NCBI GenBank assembly: GCA_905221605.1
Contig: CAJNDS010002510.1
Coordinates: 1 to 64,000 of the forward strand
Direction: 5' to 3'
Length of the DNA stretch: 64,000 bases
Source: Symbiodinium natans
Taxonomy: Eukaryota > Sar > Dinophyceae > Suessiales > Symbiodiniaceae
Below, piece by piece: positions 19,063 through 28,831 of this stretch; position 1 is the stretch's first letter, and the number at the start of each line of letters is the position of its first letter. The position numbers were made by a program, and so were the translations under genes. A model generated the notes under the pieces. The model was not told the DNA's origin, did no database searches, and was given only the letters and a program-made list of their open reading frames with translations.

Positions 19063-19156
19063 TTAGGTCGCATCCGGCGGCTCGCAGTGGCGCATGACGC
19101 TGTAAAACTGGTCCGTGCTCAGCTGGCCCTCCTCATCAGCCCCGGCCTCTGAGAGG
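19063..19156 (-). CDS. Terminal exon with EF-hand-like segment and TAA stop
   Basis: The exon starts after acceptor CTCAG. Its 94 nt equal one base completing the previous codon plus 30 codons and a TAA (19065-19063). The peptide contains ADEEGQLSTDQFYSVM, resembling the end of an EF-hand loop and its exiting helix, then RHCEPPDAT and stop. The previous exon (19637-19716) ends with two bases of a codon, so the junction is in phase. This is the C-terminus of a minus-strand gene whose earlier exons lie at higher coordinates. Confidence 0.7.
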
Positions 19157-19314
19157 CTGAGGGTTGCTGAGTTTGGGGTTTAGGGTTTAGGGTTTAGGGT
19201 TTAGGGTTTAGGGTTTAGGGAGTTTAGGGTTTAGGGTTTAGGGAGTTTAGGGTTTTAGGGTTTGAAGGCTGAGCCGCACAAGGTTTGGGGGGCTTCAACC
19301 CGCGGCAAGGTCAA

Positions 19315-19350
<36 letters not shown>

Positions 19351-19636
19351 TATGGTCCCTTTGCGGGTTTAGGGTTTAGGGTCTAGGGTTTAGGTTTCAA
19401 AGCATGCAACAATTCCCTCAACAAGGCCAATCTCGATGTTGGTCCCCTTCTGGGCTTGGGAACCCCTTGGTGTTGACACACTGCTTGGGGAAAAATCCGA
19501 TCATCCCTAAACCCGAAACCCTAAACCCCAAACCCTAAACCCCAAACCCCAAACCCTAAACCCTAAACCCTAAAGCCTAAACCCTAAACCCTAAACCCTA
19601 AACCCCAAACCCTAAACCCTAAACCCTCTTCCTTAC
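19157..19636 (-). repeat. Exemplar intron: GT-(TTTAGGG)n-...-(CCCTAAA)n-AG
   Basis: In sense orientation the intron opens GTAAGG, then AAGAGGG and about 17 heptamers of TTTAGGG type (plus-strand CCCTAAA 19502-19627). It contains a (CT)n tract (19320-19348, plus strand) and ends with CCCTAAA-type repeats (plus-strand TTTAGGG 19172-19263) before CAGCAACCCTCAG. The two ends are complementary over most of their length and could fold the intron into a hairpin that brings the splice sites together. Confidence 0.75.
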
Positions 19637-19716
19637 TGGAGTACCGGGCTTTCTGAAAGCGCTGCGAGATGGGACCAGGCCCCGGCCTTGTCGAGCATGG
19701 CCTTGAGCTCCGAATC
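19637..19716 (-). CDS. Exon, 80 nt, helical segment before the terminal exon
   Basis: After acceptor CTGGAAG the frame reads DSELKAMLDKAGAW ... LAALSESPVL, with two bases left over, then a canonical GTAAGG donor. The pattern is consistent with helix-loop-helix calcium-binding proteins but has no complete EF loop. It joins the 19.1-kb exon in phase. Confidence 0.65.
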
Positions 19717-19723
19717 CTTCCAG

Positions 19724-19893
19724 GGGTTTAGGGTTTAGGGTTTAGGGTTTAGGGTTTAGGGTTTAGGGTTTAGGGTTTAGGGTTTAGGGTTTAGGGTTGA
19801 GGGGTTTTAGGGGTTTTAGGGGTTTAGGGGTTTAGGGGTTTAGGGGTTTAGGGGTTTAGGGGCTTAGGGGCTTAAGGGCTTAGGGGCTTAGGG
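19724..19893 (+). repeat. TTTAGGG array decaying into TTTAGGGG and CTTAGGGG
   Basis: About 10 perfect heptamers, then 8-bp variants TTTAGGGG repeated several times, showing expansion of a mutated unit. Confidence 0.95.
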
Positions 19894-20705
19894 CCCGGCA
19901 GGGTCTCCTGCACCCACCCATCACCAAACTACCTCACCCACGCAATCACCTCGCTCACTCTACGGAGTTTCCAGTCCTGGGGGACTGGGAGGTTCGACCA
20001 GAAATTTATTTGAGCCCGAAACCCGAATAGGATCCCTACAACCCCCTGTGAAGGACATTTGAGTGGCGGCCAAGAGCCAAAAGAATGTCTGGCCAATTAT
20101 TTTTCCCTTGAGCAAGTCGACGCTTCGAGTTTCAGCTTCCGTGCCATGTTTTTGTTGTTTCCAGTTGCGTACGGTTTCGGCTCGTGTCTCGGCGTTCTGC
20201 TTACGCAAGCTTACGCCAACACTTGTACGAGAGCTTATGCGGCTCGAGGTTCAGTTTCCGATGTATGCCTTACTACAAGCCCCCCCTTGCCTGTTTGCCT
20301 TTGATTTGTACCCCAAACCCTAAACCCTCAGCCCTTCACCCCCTCTTCACCCCCTCTTCATGGACCCTCCCACAGACGTTAAAGCCAAGTCAGCCCTCCA
20401 GGGCTCAAGGTTTAGGGTTTAGCCTTAGGGTCCCACCTTGGAGTTTCATGATGAGCACTTGTAACCCCAACTATAAGTCTACGTAGAACCTACTTAGGGG
20501 ACTTATAGGGGCCTTAGAAGTACGGGTATAAGGGGGGTTCTAAGTGCCCTGAACCTCCCAAGTAGGGTTAACCCTGGAGTCAAGGGACTAAAGGAGGGAC
20601 CCTTGTTTCTTAGGGGCTACTTAGGTATATAGGGACTATGTATGTAAGGTACATATAGGGAATAAGATTCAGGGTCCCTTCTAGGGGTCCCTCCTGATAT
20701 CCCCT
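19894..20705. other. Unique intron/spacer with short palindromic tracts
   Basis: 19894-20330 is unique. 20466-20700 is built from short alternating phrases such as CTTAGGGG, CTACTTAGG, ACCTACTTAGGGGACTTATA and their complements, resembling the termini of the hairpin elements found elsewhere in the window. No confident exon. Confidence 0.5.
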
Positions 20706-20800
20706 TCATGGAGCTTCAACCTCCCAGACTTCCGCCACACTCGGCGCGACCTCCATCTCGATGCCCAAGTCATCCTGGCTCTGCTTCACAATAGGGCTCT
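20706..20800 (-). CDS. Probable exon, acidic segment
   Basis: The minus-strand frame reads SPIVKQSQDDLGIEMEV then APSVAEVWEVEAP, with a TGA at 20708-20706. A GT donor inside (GAA|GTCTGG) could splice before the stop. The acceptor is one of two AGs near 20790-20803. Probably part of the gene ending at 19063; family unknown. Confidence 0.5.
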
Positions 20801-21049
20801 GGCAGGGTTTGGGGATTACTGTTTCATTCTTGTTTAGACAGGACTTAGCCCTAAACCCTAAACCCTAAACCCTAAACCCTAAAACAGGGTTTAGTGTCTA
20901 GGGCTTAAGGCACCTCGGAAACCGGCTTTTGTGGGGTCTTCGGACATGAGGCTTACACCCGAAGCCCTGTCCCCTCAATGCCGACAGCCCTTAGATATCC
21001 CTAGATCCTGTGCCCCGAGAACCCTACATGCCCTCAGAAGCCCTACACC

Positions 21050-21258
21050 CCAAACCCTAAACCCTAAACCCTCAACCCTAGCCCTAAGCCCTAAGCCCTA
21101 AGCCCTAAACAACCGGAAGCCCTCAAAAGACCTGTGGAACAAAAAAAACATGAGACCACAATCAGCCCCTGAAAAACCTCCAACCCTCAGCCCTCAACCC
21201 TCAACCCTCAACCCTCAACCCTAAACCCTAAACCCCAAACCCTAAACCCTCAGCCCTG
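21050..21258 (-). repeat. CCCTAAA/CCCTCAA arrays
   Basis: Arrays at 21050-21115 and 21182-21258, the second mainly CCCTCAA units. Confidence 0.9.
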
Positions 21259-21264
21259 AGTCCA

Positions 21265-21330
21265 AGCGCGGCCGGGAGTGCCACCAGGCGCCGGAGATCG
21301 GCTAAGCTGACGCAGTCTCGGGCGGGTGAG
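21265..21330 (-). CDS. Possible exon
   Basis: A minus-strand frame reads RDCVSLADLRRLVALPAALGL's like in a leucine-rich amphipathic segment. CCCTAAA-type repeats lie left and G-rich repeats right, as for other exons. Two frames are open, so this is tentative. Confidence 0.3.
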
Positions 21331-21780
21331 CAACGGGGGGGGGGGGGGGGGGGGGGGTAGGGTTGATAAGGGTCTACGGGTTCAAGGGTTTAAGGGCTCA
21401 GGATTTCAGGGATTAGGAGGGGTAGGGTTTATAAGGGTTTAAGGGTTCAAGGGGTTCAGGGCTTCGGATTTCAGGGAGGTCAGGGTTTAGGGAGCCACAC
21501 CCGCTTCGGGCTCAGGGTTTAGGGGATGTCTTGGGCGCTTAGGTTTCAGGGTTGCTTAGGGGTGTTTGGGATGTTTGGGGTGCTTGGGGTGTTTAGGGTT
21601 TAGGGTTTAGGGTTTAGGGTTTAGGGTTTAGGGTTTAGGGTTTAGGGTTTAGGGTTCAGGGTTCAGGGTTCAGGGTTTAGGGTTTAGGGTTTAGGGTTTA
21701 GGGTTTAGGGTTTAGGGTTTAGGGTTTAGGGTTTAGGGTTTAGGGTTTAGGGTTTAGGGTTTAGGGTGTCTTTGGGGTGC
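21331..21780 (+). repeat. Poly-G tract followed by TTTAGGG arrays
   Basis: About 24 G at 21334-21357, degenerate repeats, then two blocks of perfect heptamers (21592-21768) separated by TTCAGGG units. Confidence 0.95.
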
Positions 21781-21989
21781 TTCGGGATGCTTTGGGGTGC
21801 TTGGGGTGTTTAGGATGCTTCGGGTGCTTGGGGTGGTCGGGGCGCTTTGGGGCGTTTAACGGTTCGAGCCGACATCAAGGGTTTAGGGTTTAGGGCTTAC
21901 GGCTTGGGGTTCGAGGGGTGAGGCTGACGCCCTAAACCCTAAACCTTAAACCCGAAACCCAAAACCCTAAACCCTAAACCCTGACGCTT

Positions 21990-22064
21990 GACCCCGAAAG
22001 CCACGCCTGCGTTTACGGCCTCTTGGCCGAAAAGGTTCAGCAGCCGCTTCCTCAGACCCAGGGG
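21990..22064 (-). CDS. Probable exon
   Basis: Acceptor TGTGACCAG precedes PLGLRKRLLNLFGQEA and then VNAGVAFGVK. A GT (GCC|GTAAAC) or GC donor could end it. Flanked by CCCTAAA on both sides. Basic and hydrophobic, unknown family; likely the same gene as the exons at 22.4 and 20.7 kb. Confidence 0.5.
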
Positions 22065-22074
22065 CTGGTCACAG

Positions 22075-22415
22075 CCTAAACCCTAAACCCTAAACCCTAG
22101 GGTTTAAACCCTAAACCCTAAACCCTAAACCCTAAACCCTAAACCCTAAACCCTAAACCCTAACCTCGCGACCACAAGACACAGAGCAACTATTCTTGTA
22201 TCAGGGCCCTACTGCAGAAACCCCCACACAAGCCCTCTAAGACCCCCTATATGAAGCCCCCTAAATCCCCCCCCGAACTCGCGAAGTCCCCTAAATCACC
22301 TGAATCCCGTAAATCCCCTGAAGCCCCTGAAAGCCCCCCGAAAGCTCCCGAAACCCGAAACCCTAAACCCTAAACCCGAAACCCCAAACCCCAAACCCTA
22401 AACCCTAAACCCTGA
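22075..22415 (-). repeat. CCCTAAA arrays with a unique core
   Basis: Arrays at 22075-22168 and 22355-22415. Between them are clusters of CCCCTAAATC / CCCCTGAA / CCCCGAA variants. Confidence 0.9.
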
Positions 22416-22438
22416 AGATGGGGCTTGGACGTTCCCTT

Positions 22439-22486
22439 CTTGCTGTAGTGGTCGCCCAGAGGCTCCGTGAGCAGGGCCACGAAGTC
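22439..22486 (-). CDS. Probable exon
   Basis: After acceptor ATGTGAG the frame reads DFVALLTEPLGDHYSKK. CCCTAAA flanks it on the left and TTCAGGG/TTTAGGG (22510-22635) on the right. DFVALL resembles the exiting helix of an EF hand, which would fit the EF-like terminal exon at 19.1 kb, but one segment is not enough. Confidence 0.5.
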
Positions 22487-22509
22487 CTCACATGAGCTTG
22501 GGGGGCTTC

Positions 22510-22635
22510 AGGGTTCAGGGTTCAGGGTTCAGGGTTCAGGGTTTAGGGTTTAGGGTTTAGGGTTTAGGGTTTAGGGTTTAGGGTTTAGGGTTTAGGGTTT
22601 AGGGTTTAGGGTTTAGGGTTTAGGGTTTAGGGTTG
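22510..22635 (+). repeat. TTTAGGG array
   Basis: Five TTCAGGG units then about 13 perfect heptamers. Confidence 0.97.
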
Positions 22636-22644
22636 CCCTCTTGT

Positions 22645-22705
22645 ACCCTAAATCCTGCACCCTGATCCGCAGCTCTGTCTTCGGGATGAAAACTTGGGCT
22701 AAGTG
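22645..22705 (-). CDS. Possible exon
   Basis: The minus-strand frame VFIPKTELRIRVQDLG follows an AG in TTAGCCCAAG. It is open beyond both ends, so the boundaries are unknown. Weak support. Confidence 0.3.
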
Positions 22706-23596
22706 GGTCGCGAGCACCCCAAACCCCAAACCCAAACTCGCCAAACCCCAAACCCAAACCCTAAACCCGAAACCCTAAACCCTAACTCAGGGTTTAGGGT
22801 TTAAGGTTTAGGGTTTAGGGTTTAGGGTTAGCGAGGTGGGCCATGGGGATAAAACCTAAACCTCAAAACCGTAGCTTTTCACTGGCACCTTGGCGCAATG
22901 AGTCAAGCAGAATCGTCGTCTGGAGCCAAAACTCCAGAAACTCCACTCTGTACAACGAATCAAAGGGTGACTACTCCCCAACCCCTAAACCCCACACCCT
23001 GAGTGGGCCACTTTGTCTCTTCTTCTTTGTTTGTTATTGCTTGCTCTTTTTTCTGTTGTTTGTACTTCTGTTTTCTTTTGGGGGGGGAATTTTTGGGCTG
23101 AGGCGCAACCCTGAACCCTAAACACTAAACCCTAAACCCTAAACCCTAGGATCCTAGATTCCACGGCCCTAAACCTACAACCTACTCCCAGGCCAATCTC
23201 CTTGAGTTCCGTGTACCAAAAATATGAAAGGTCCCCTAAGTTTAGGGTTTAGGGTTTTCGGTTTAGAGTTTAGGGTTTAGGGTTTGGGGTTTATAGTTTA
23301 GGGTTTAGGGTTTAGGGTTTAGGGCAGACTTGGGATTCAAACTATGAGGGCCTGTGGAATAGGCGGCTTCTTGCGATCCCGATAGAACACCTACATGCCT
23401 TGGAGCCCCTTGCAATCGCAAACCCTAAGCCCTCAAGAGCAGGCACAAAAGGGAGCAACTCACCCGAGACCTTGTTGCGCAGGCCTCTGCTAGCGCAACC
23501 GCGGGATCTGAATTCTGGTGCCCTGGACATCTAGTTTAGGGCTTCGGCCTCTACTCAACTGTGGTCATGAAAACTTGCAACTGGGGCTCAAGATTG

Positions 23597-23845
23597 CATG
23601 AGCGTGGTGGGGAATGAGCTCACCCATTCAGCCGGAGAAGCTACCCCATCCACCTGTAAAACGTCCATCATTTGCAGCATGGGTGCCCGTTTAATGCGTC
23701 AAACGAACGCAGGCAGGGAAATTACTATTCGACGGCAGGCAGGAAGAACTTCTAGGCCTCAACATTCCGTGAGTGTGCTTGGGAGCGGATCACCCATTCA
23801 GCAGGAGAAGCGTGCCCCATCCACTTCTCACAAAGTCCATCATTA
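23597..23845. repeat. Imperfect direct duplication of about 75 bp
   Basis: CACCCATTCAGCCGGAGAAG ... CCATCATT at 23622-23673 recurs as CACCCATTCAGCAGGAGAAG ... CCATCATT at 23791-23844. Confidence 0.8.
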
Positions 23846-24527
23846 GGGTTTAGGGGGGTTGAGAGTTTAGGGTTTAGGGAAATGACAGCCTCTTAGGCGA
23901 AGTACCTATTGCCCGGTATCTGTCATAATATGGCCGCTTGAAGCTTAGGAAATCGTAAAAATGGAGACAAGAAACCCTGCTCACTGCCATAGAAGCCGAT
24001 TCTCACAGCCCAAAGACGGCCTGGAGGGTTTAGGGTTTAGGGGAAAGTAGGGGCCTGAATATTTAGGTGTTGGGGGTGATTATGGTACAATCACACAAAG
24101 GGACCACAAGGGAATACAATTAGTAATTATCCCGATCCCCTATATTACGCAAAACAACAGCGCTCAGAGCTCTCTAACTTTTAGGGGGAACGTAGCGCAA
24201 TGCTTCGCTCCTAGAGATCCCCCACCGTACAAAGGCAGCCAGAAACTTAAACTCCAAAGGGTAAGGGTTTAGGATGTAGGGCTTAGGGTTCAGAATTTAG
24301 GGCTTAGGGTTCAGGGTTTAGGGTTTAGGGAGCAGGGTTTCGGGCTTCAGGGCTTAGGGCTCAGGGTTTTGGCTTTCGGCCTTAGGGTTCAGGGTTTAGG
24401 GTTTAGGGTTTAGGGTTTAGGGTTTTGGGTTTCGGCCTTAGGACTTCGGGTTCGGGGTTTAGGGTTGAGAGAGGCTCTGCGGTTGACGACTTCGGCGCGC
24501 CAAGAGAAAATCGTAACCCCAAGTGGG

Positions 24528-24637
24528 TTCCCCTGCTACCCCCCTCTCTACTACCCCCCTGGGTTCCCCCCATAATTAAGGCATTAAGGTTACTTCAGGG
24601 CGGGAACCTGGGGAGGGGTAGTATAGAGGGGGGTTGT
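24528..24637. mobile_element. Hairpin (MITE-like) element
   Basis: CCCCCTCTCTACTACCCCCC followed by TGGGTTCCC pairs with GGGAACCTGGGGAGGGGTAG...TATAGAGGGGGG. The spacer is about 40 bp. Confidence 0.6.
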
Positions 24638-25144
24638 CAGACCCAAAGCCCAGCACACAAAAAGGATGGCCTACACCGGTGGCTCGTTCATGACTCGCGG
24701 TCGAAAGAATTCGGCCTGCAAAATGGCTTTAAGGGCTGAGGGCTTAAGGACTTCGGGTTTTAGGGGCCTAAACATGACTGGACACTCACCTGCAACATTC
24801 GGGGTCGCCAAAAAAAAACTCGACAACTCTACCAACTGAACTAAAGCCGCAAACTGTAGTCACCGAGACCCCTAGACCGAAACCCTTCGAAACCCTGCAC
24901 CCGAAACCCCCAAACCTTAACCACCAAACCCCCCCCCCCCCCCGACACTTTAAACCCCTAAACCTCCAAACGCAGATCTCCTGAAACCCTAAACCCCTAA
25001 ACCCCCAAGCCCTTAAACCCAAAACCCCAAACCCCAAACCCAAAACTCTAAACCCTAAACCCTAAACCCTAAACCCTAAACCCTAACCCCTAAACCCCTA
25101 AACCCTAAACCCTAAACCCTAACAAAAGCTTAAACACCCAAACG

Positions 25145-25176
<32 letters not shown>

Positions 25177-25259
25177 ACCCTAAACCCTAAACCCTAAACC
25201 CTAAACCCTAAACCCTAAACCCTAAACCCCAGCAAAAGCTTAAGCACCCAAACGCCTAC

Positions 25260-25319
25260 ATCGATGCTGCGCCCTGACGATGCCTTCGGCGGGCGCTTCG
25301 CCGAGGGAGACAGAACATC
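25260..25319 (-). CDS. Exon, 20 codons
   Basis: Acceptor CTTTGAG, then exactly 60 nt reading DVLSPSAKRPPKASSGRSID, then a GT donor (GTAGGC). CCCTAAA lies left and TTTAGGG (25327-25490) right. A basic, Ser-rich linker of an unknown protein. Confidence 0.55.
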
Positions 25320-25326
25320 CTCAAAG

Positions 25327-25490
25327 GGTTTAGGGTTTAGGGTTTAGGGTTTAGGGTTTAGGGTTTAGGGTTTAGGGTTTAGGGTTTAGGGTTTAGGGTT
25401 TAGGGCTTAGGGTGTAGGGTTTAGGGTTTAGGGTTTAGGGTTTAGGGTTTAGGGTTAAGGGTGTAAGGTCTAGGGTTTAGGGTTTAGGGA
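25327..25490 (+). repeat. TTTAGGG array
   Basis: Mostly perfect heptamers; fills the whole gap between two exons. Confidence 0.97.
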
Positions 25491-25493
25491 TGT

Positions 25494-25551
25494 CCTCCTC
25501 AAACTCCTCCTCGCTGGACTCACTGTCGTCACTCCGCCGGCGGGCCTTCAT
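25494..25551 (-). CDS. Exon with acidic stretch
   Basis: Acceptor ACATGCAG, then MKARRRSDDSESSEEEF and EEDI. A basic patch precedes the acidic run, as in phosphorylatable disordered regions. The donor is not resolved; the array begins directly at its left. Confidence 0.45.
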
Positions 25552-25577
25552 GCTGCATGTTTCGGGGTCACGCCTCT

Positions 25578-26170
25578 AGGGTTGGGGTTTAGGGTTTAGG
25601 GTTTAGGGTTTAGGGTTTAGGGTTTAGGGTTTAGGGTTTAGGGTTTAGGGTTTAGGGGTTAGGGTTTAGGGTTTGGGGTTTGGGGTTTGGGGTTTAGGGT
25701 TTTACAAGGGTATAGAGTTTAGGGTTTAGGGCTCCGTTTCGGGCTTAGGACTTAATGAGGGGGTTGAGGGTTTTGGGTTTGAGGGTGTGGGGGTTGAAGT
25801 TTTCGGCGAAGGCTGCGTGGTTTAAGTTGAGGGCTCAGGTTTTTTTAGGTTTAGGGTTTAGTTCAAGTCTTTAGGGTTAGGGCTTAGGGCTTAGGGCTTA
25901 GGGCTTAGGGCTTAGGGCTTAGGGCCTTAGGCCTTAGGCCTTAGGCCTTAGGCCTTAGGGCTTAGGGCTTAGGGCTTAAGGCTTAGGGCTTAGGGTGTAG
26001 AGTTTAGGGTTAGGATTTTAGGGTTTAGGGTTTAGGGTTAGGATTTTAGGGTTTAGGGTTTAGGGTTAGGGTTTAGGGTTTGGGGTTTGGGAATTGGGGT
26101 TTGGGGTTTAGGGTTTAGGGTTTAGGGTTAAGGGTTTAGGGTTTTAGGGTTTAGGGTTTAGGGTTTCGGG
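25578..26170 (+). repeat. TTTAGGG arrays with CTTAGGG and CTTAGGC sub-arrays
   Basis: 25578-25740 and 25845-26170. Inside the second, runs of CTTAGGG (25877-25923) and CCTTAGG (25922-25960) show local homogenisation of variants. Confidence 0.95.
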
Positions 26171-26540
26171 GTTTTAACACGGATTAAGAACCAGAGCTTC
26201 GGCGCTAGGCTGTGGAGTCTGGGGGGCGGCTCTCTGACGCCTAGCAACTGACGCCTATTTGGGGGTACCTATAAGCCCTTAACCCTAACCCCAAACCCCA
26301 AACCCCAAACCCTAAACCCTAAACCCTAAACCTTCGGATACCTCAAAATGGACCTGCATGGCCCTAAACCCTAAACCCTCAACCCCCAAAGCTCCCAAAG
26401 CTCTGAAGACAAGCGACGTCGGGCAGTCTCCGCGGCATGAGAACCTTAGTAGCCCAGTAACGTTACAAGGGAACCCTAAACCCTAAACCCTAAACCCTAA
26501 ACCCTAAACCCTAAACCCCACCAAACATGGCAAAGGGTAC

Positions 26541-26632
26541 CACTGGGCCACCAAGGAACCAGGAAGCTGGGTCCGCACCGCTTGAACTCGAAGTGCAACT
26601 TCAGGTCGTGCCTCGGCGACAGAAATTCCGAA
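26541..26632 (-). CDS. Probable exon
   Basis: Acceptor GAACAAG, then FGISVAEARPEVALRVQAV ... QLPGSLVAQW up to a GT donor (GTACCC). CCCTAAA (26473-26518) left, TTTAGGG (26655 onward) right. An alternative frame is also open, so the reading is provisional. Confidence 0.45.
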
Positions 26633-26654
26633 CTTGTTCCCCCTTTTTTGGGGG

Positions 26655-27035
26655 GGGTTTAGGGTTTAGGGTTTCGGGTTTAGGGTTTAGGGTTTAGGGT
26701 TTGGGGTTTGGGGTTTAGGGTTTGGGGTTTGGGGTTTGGGGTTTGGGGTTTGGGGTTTGGGGTTTGGGGTTTGGGGTTTAGGGTTTGGGGTTTGGGGTTT
26801 GGGGTTTGGGGTTTGGGGTTTGGGGTGCGGGGTGCGGGGTGCAGGGTGCAGGGTTGGGGGTTTAGGGTTTAGGGTTTAGGGTTGACTTCAGGGGGAGGGG
26901 GGGGTGTTTGGGGTGCAGGGTTGAGGGTTTAGGGTTTAGGGTTTAGGGTTTAGGGTTTAGGGTTTAGGGTTTAGGGTTTAGGGTTGAGATTCAGGGTTTA
27001 GGGGTTAAGGTTTCGGGTTCAGGGTTTAGGGTTGA
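26655..27035 (+). repeat. TTTAGGG / TTTGGGG array
   Basis: A block of about 20 TTTGGGG units (26700-26825) is embedded between TTTAGGG units: a second heptamer homogenised locally. Confidence 0.97.
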
Positions 27036-27036
27036 C

Positions 27037-27155
27037 TTCCTACTGAGTTCTGAGTAGGGAATGAGGGAATTAAATATCCTCTAGAATCCCTTAAATAACA
27101 AATTTCGAGGATACGAGGAACCTAATCCCTCATTCCCTACTAAGAACCAGAAGAA
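27037..27155. mobile_element. Hairpin (MITE-like) element
   Basis: GAGTAGGGAATGAGGGAATT at the left is inverted as TAATCCCTCATTCCCTACT at the right. The outer bases CTGGTTCTTAGTAGGGAA recur in parts at 11.80, 28.90 and 30.43 kb. Confidence 0.7.
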
Positions 27156-27365
27156 ATCTAGGGGTGTATGTGGAGTTTCAAAGGCTTTTGGCGCGCATGC
27201 AAATCAAATCAAGCAAGCCCTGGCCAAAGGGAGATGAACGTCGAGGCTTCGGAACCATCGAGGCATGCGTCTGTTCAGTCTGTTCCTCCGGACCCAGCGA
27301 CCTCAAATCCCCAGACCTTTGCCTTGTCCGCCTACCCGCATGTCATGTGTTGGTTCTTCTTCGTT

Positions 27366-27442
27366 TAGGGTCTAGGGTTTAGGGTTTAGGGTTTAGGGTT
27401 TAGGGTTTAGGGTTTAGGGTTTAGGGTTTAGGGTTTAGGGTG
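27366..27442 (+). repeat. TTTAGGG array
   Basis: About 10 perfect heptamers. Confidence 0.97.
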
Positions 27443-27479
27443 TAGGGGCTTCGCACTCGCGCTTTAGGTTTAGGGTTTT

Positions 27480-27562
27480 GGAGCATCCGCGCCGAGGAAC
27501 TTCTCCCCCCACTCCTGGGCAAACTGCTCCAGCTCAGCAAGGGGCACCTGCACGGATTGCAG
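27480..27562 (-). CDS. Probable ninth exon of the membrane-protein gene
   Basis: Acceptor TTGGTCAG, then phase 0 LQSVQVPLAELEQFAQEWG and EKFLGADAP. The preceding exon (28550-28615) ends in phase 0, so the frame continues. Amphipathic helix; the donor is unresolved. Confidence 0.55.
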
Positions 27563-28549
27563 CTGACCAACAAGCCCCCCTTAAGAGAGAGGGAGAGCCC
27601 AGCTTTTGAGAGTGAGGAGAGAGGGAGATGAAGAAGAAGGACGAGGGTACGACAGAGAGGGAGAGGGAGAAAGGGGTACGAGAGAGAGGGAGAGGGAGAG
27701 GACTGAGAGCGGAAAGAGAAAAAGGGGAGGCAGAAAGAGACAGAGACAGGCGCATGCAACAAGATGAAGAGAGATAGAGAGCTACAGAGAGAGAGCTCTT
27801 GCGATGCCGCTTTACAGGTACTTCAGCCTCACTCTCGGACACTGGCAGAACTACCCTAAACCCTAATTTAAACCCTAAACCCTAAACCCTAAACCAGGCT
27901 AGCTCCTGAAGAGGCCGCCGTCCTGAAAGAGGACTGTTTGCGTTTCCAAAAAAAGCACGGCAACCATGAGCCGCCAAAACCTCAAAACCCCAGTGGGGTC
28001 TAGGGTTTAGGGTTTAGGCTGAAGGGTCTAGGGTGTAGGGAGTTAGGGTTCAGGGATTAGGGTTTAGGGCTACTGTCACCTCTGCAAAGAGGGGCTAAGT
28101 GCTCATACTTCAGACTTATAACCCAAGTTAGGTGTCTGCTAACTCTTGCGACTACGGGGGCTACTTGGAAGCCCTTTTGGCTTAGTCAGTAGCGCAAGTA
28201 AGGTGGGCTATGGGATTATACAAGGGCTTCTAGGGCATACGAAGTAGACTTTACTAAGTCAAAGGAGCTTCCAAGCAGTAAACTCCTCAAGTACCCTGAG
28301 TCTCCCTAGAACTGACAGCGTAAGGACTTGGTCGGTCTGAGGGCTTAAGTCCCACACAGCACCCGGTTCCTACAAGTGCCGCATACGCAGGTCGTGCAAC
28401 CCAGAGAGCCCAGCACACCACACCCTGAATTGAGGAATACACTTGATTCATTGTAGTGTCATGTATAGCAAGGTGTTCCCTGGTTACGAACCCTAAACCC
28501 TCACCCTAAACCCCGAACCCCCAAAAGACTCAAACCGCTAAACCCTTAC
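27563..28549. other. Intron: GA-rich tract, small arrays, hairpin element
   Basis: 27585-27790 is purine-rich (GAGAGGGAGA phrases). Small arrays lie at 27852-27893 (CCCTAAA), 28000-28070 and 28490-28549 (CCCTAAA next to the donor). A hairpin element is at 28168-28278. A tiny coding piece near 27900-27990 is possible but undecidable. Confidence 0.55.
28168..28278. mobile_element. Hairpin element, family A copy 1
   Basis: CTACTTGGAAGCCCTTTTGG and CTTAGTCAGTA at the left pair with TACTAAGTCAAAGGAGCTTCCAAGCAGTA at the right. The core resembles, in reverse complement, the core of the copy at 31408-31506. Confidence 0.7.
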
Positions 28550-28615
28550 CCTCCACCACCTCAGCCGCTGCAGCTCGAGCAAGCACTGCCCAAACTCCCA
28601 CGTGAATCCCACCGG
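28550..28615 (-). CDS. Exon 8 of the membrane-protein gene (22 codons)
   Basis: Acceptor CCCTTAG, then PVGFTWEFGQCLLELQRLRW and WR, then the canonical donor GTAAGG (28549 downward). Its length (66) and phase continue the chain beginning at 33188. TTTAGGG (28617-28735) touches the acceptor side and CCCTAAA lies on the donor side. Confidence 0.65.
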
Positions 28616-28616
28616 C

Positions 28617-28735
28617 TAAGGGTTTAGGGTTTAGGGTTTAGGGTTTAGGGTTTAGGGTTCAGGGTTTAGGGTTTAGGGTTTAGGGTTTAGGGTTTAGGGT
28701 TCAGGGTTTAGGGTTTAGGGTTTAGGGTTTAGGGT
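28617..28735 (+). repeat. TTTAGGG array filling a short intron
   Basis: Heptamers with TTCAGGG variants occupy most of the 173-bp intron 28616-28788. Confidence 0.97.
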
Positions 28736-28788
28736 TTGGATTTAGTGCTTTGGATGTATGGCTTAAGGCTTCAAGAACCCCACCCCGC

Positions 28789-28831
28789 CTCCCAATCCAG
28801 AATCTTCCGCCTGCCATCCAATCGCCGCCCG
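28789..28831 (-). CDS. Exon 7 of the membrane-protein gene
   Basis: 43 nt: one base completing a Ser codon, then GRRLDGRRKILDWE; donor GC. The basic stretch follows the second hydrophobic segment, as expected for a cytosolic juxtamembrane region. Confidence 0.65.

Larger units (their letters stand above)
22706..25259. other. Long intron or intergenic spacer
   Basis: It contains arrays at 22720-22786 (CCCTAAA), 22787-22830, 23240-23325 and 24250-24470 (TTTAGGG) and 24893-25240 (CCCTAAA), a near-tandem duplication (23597-23845), a hairpin element (24528-24637), a poly-C run (24930-24943) and otherwise unique sequence. I see no convincing exon. The CCCTAAA array at its right end is among the longest in the window (about 350 bp, with CCCTCAA and CCCCTAAA variants). 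Confidence 0.6.

Noticed and set aside
28175-28195. Dinoflagellate spliced-leader-like sequence (GCCCTTTTGGCTTAG)
   Set aside because: It is part of a hairpin-element terminus, differs from the leader at several positions and lies inside an intron. By eye I found no proper spliced-leader copy in the window.
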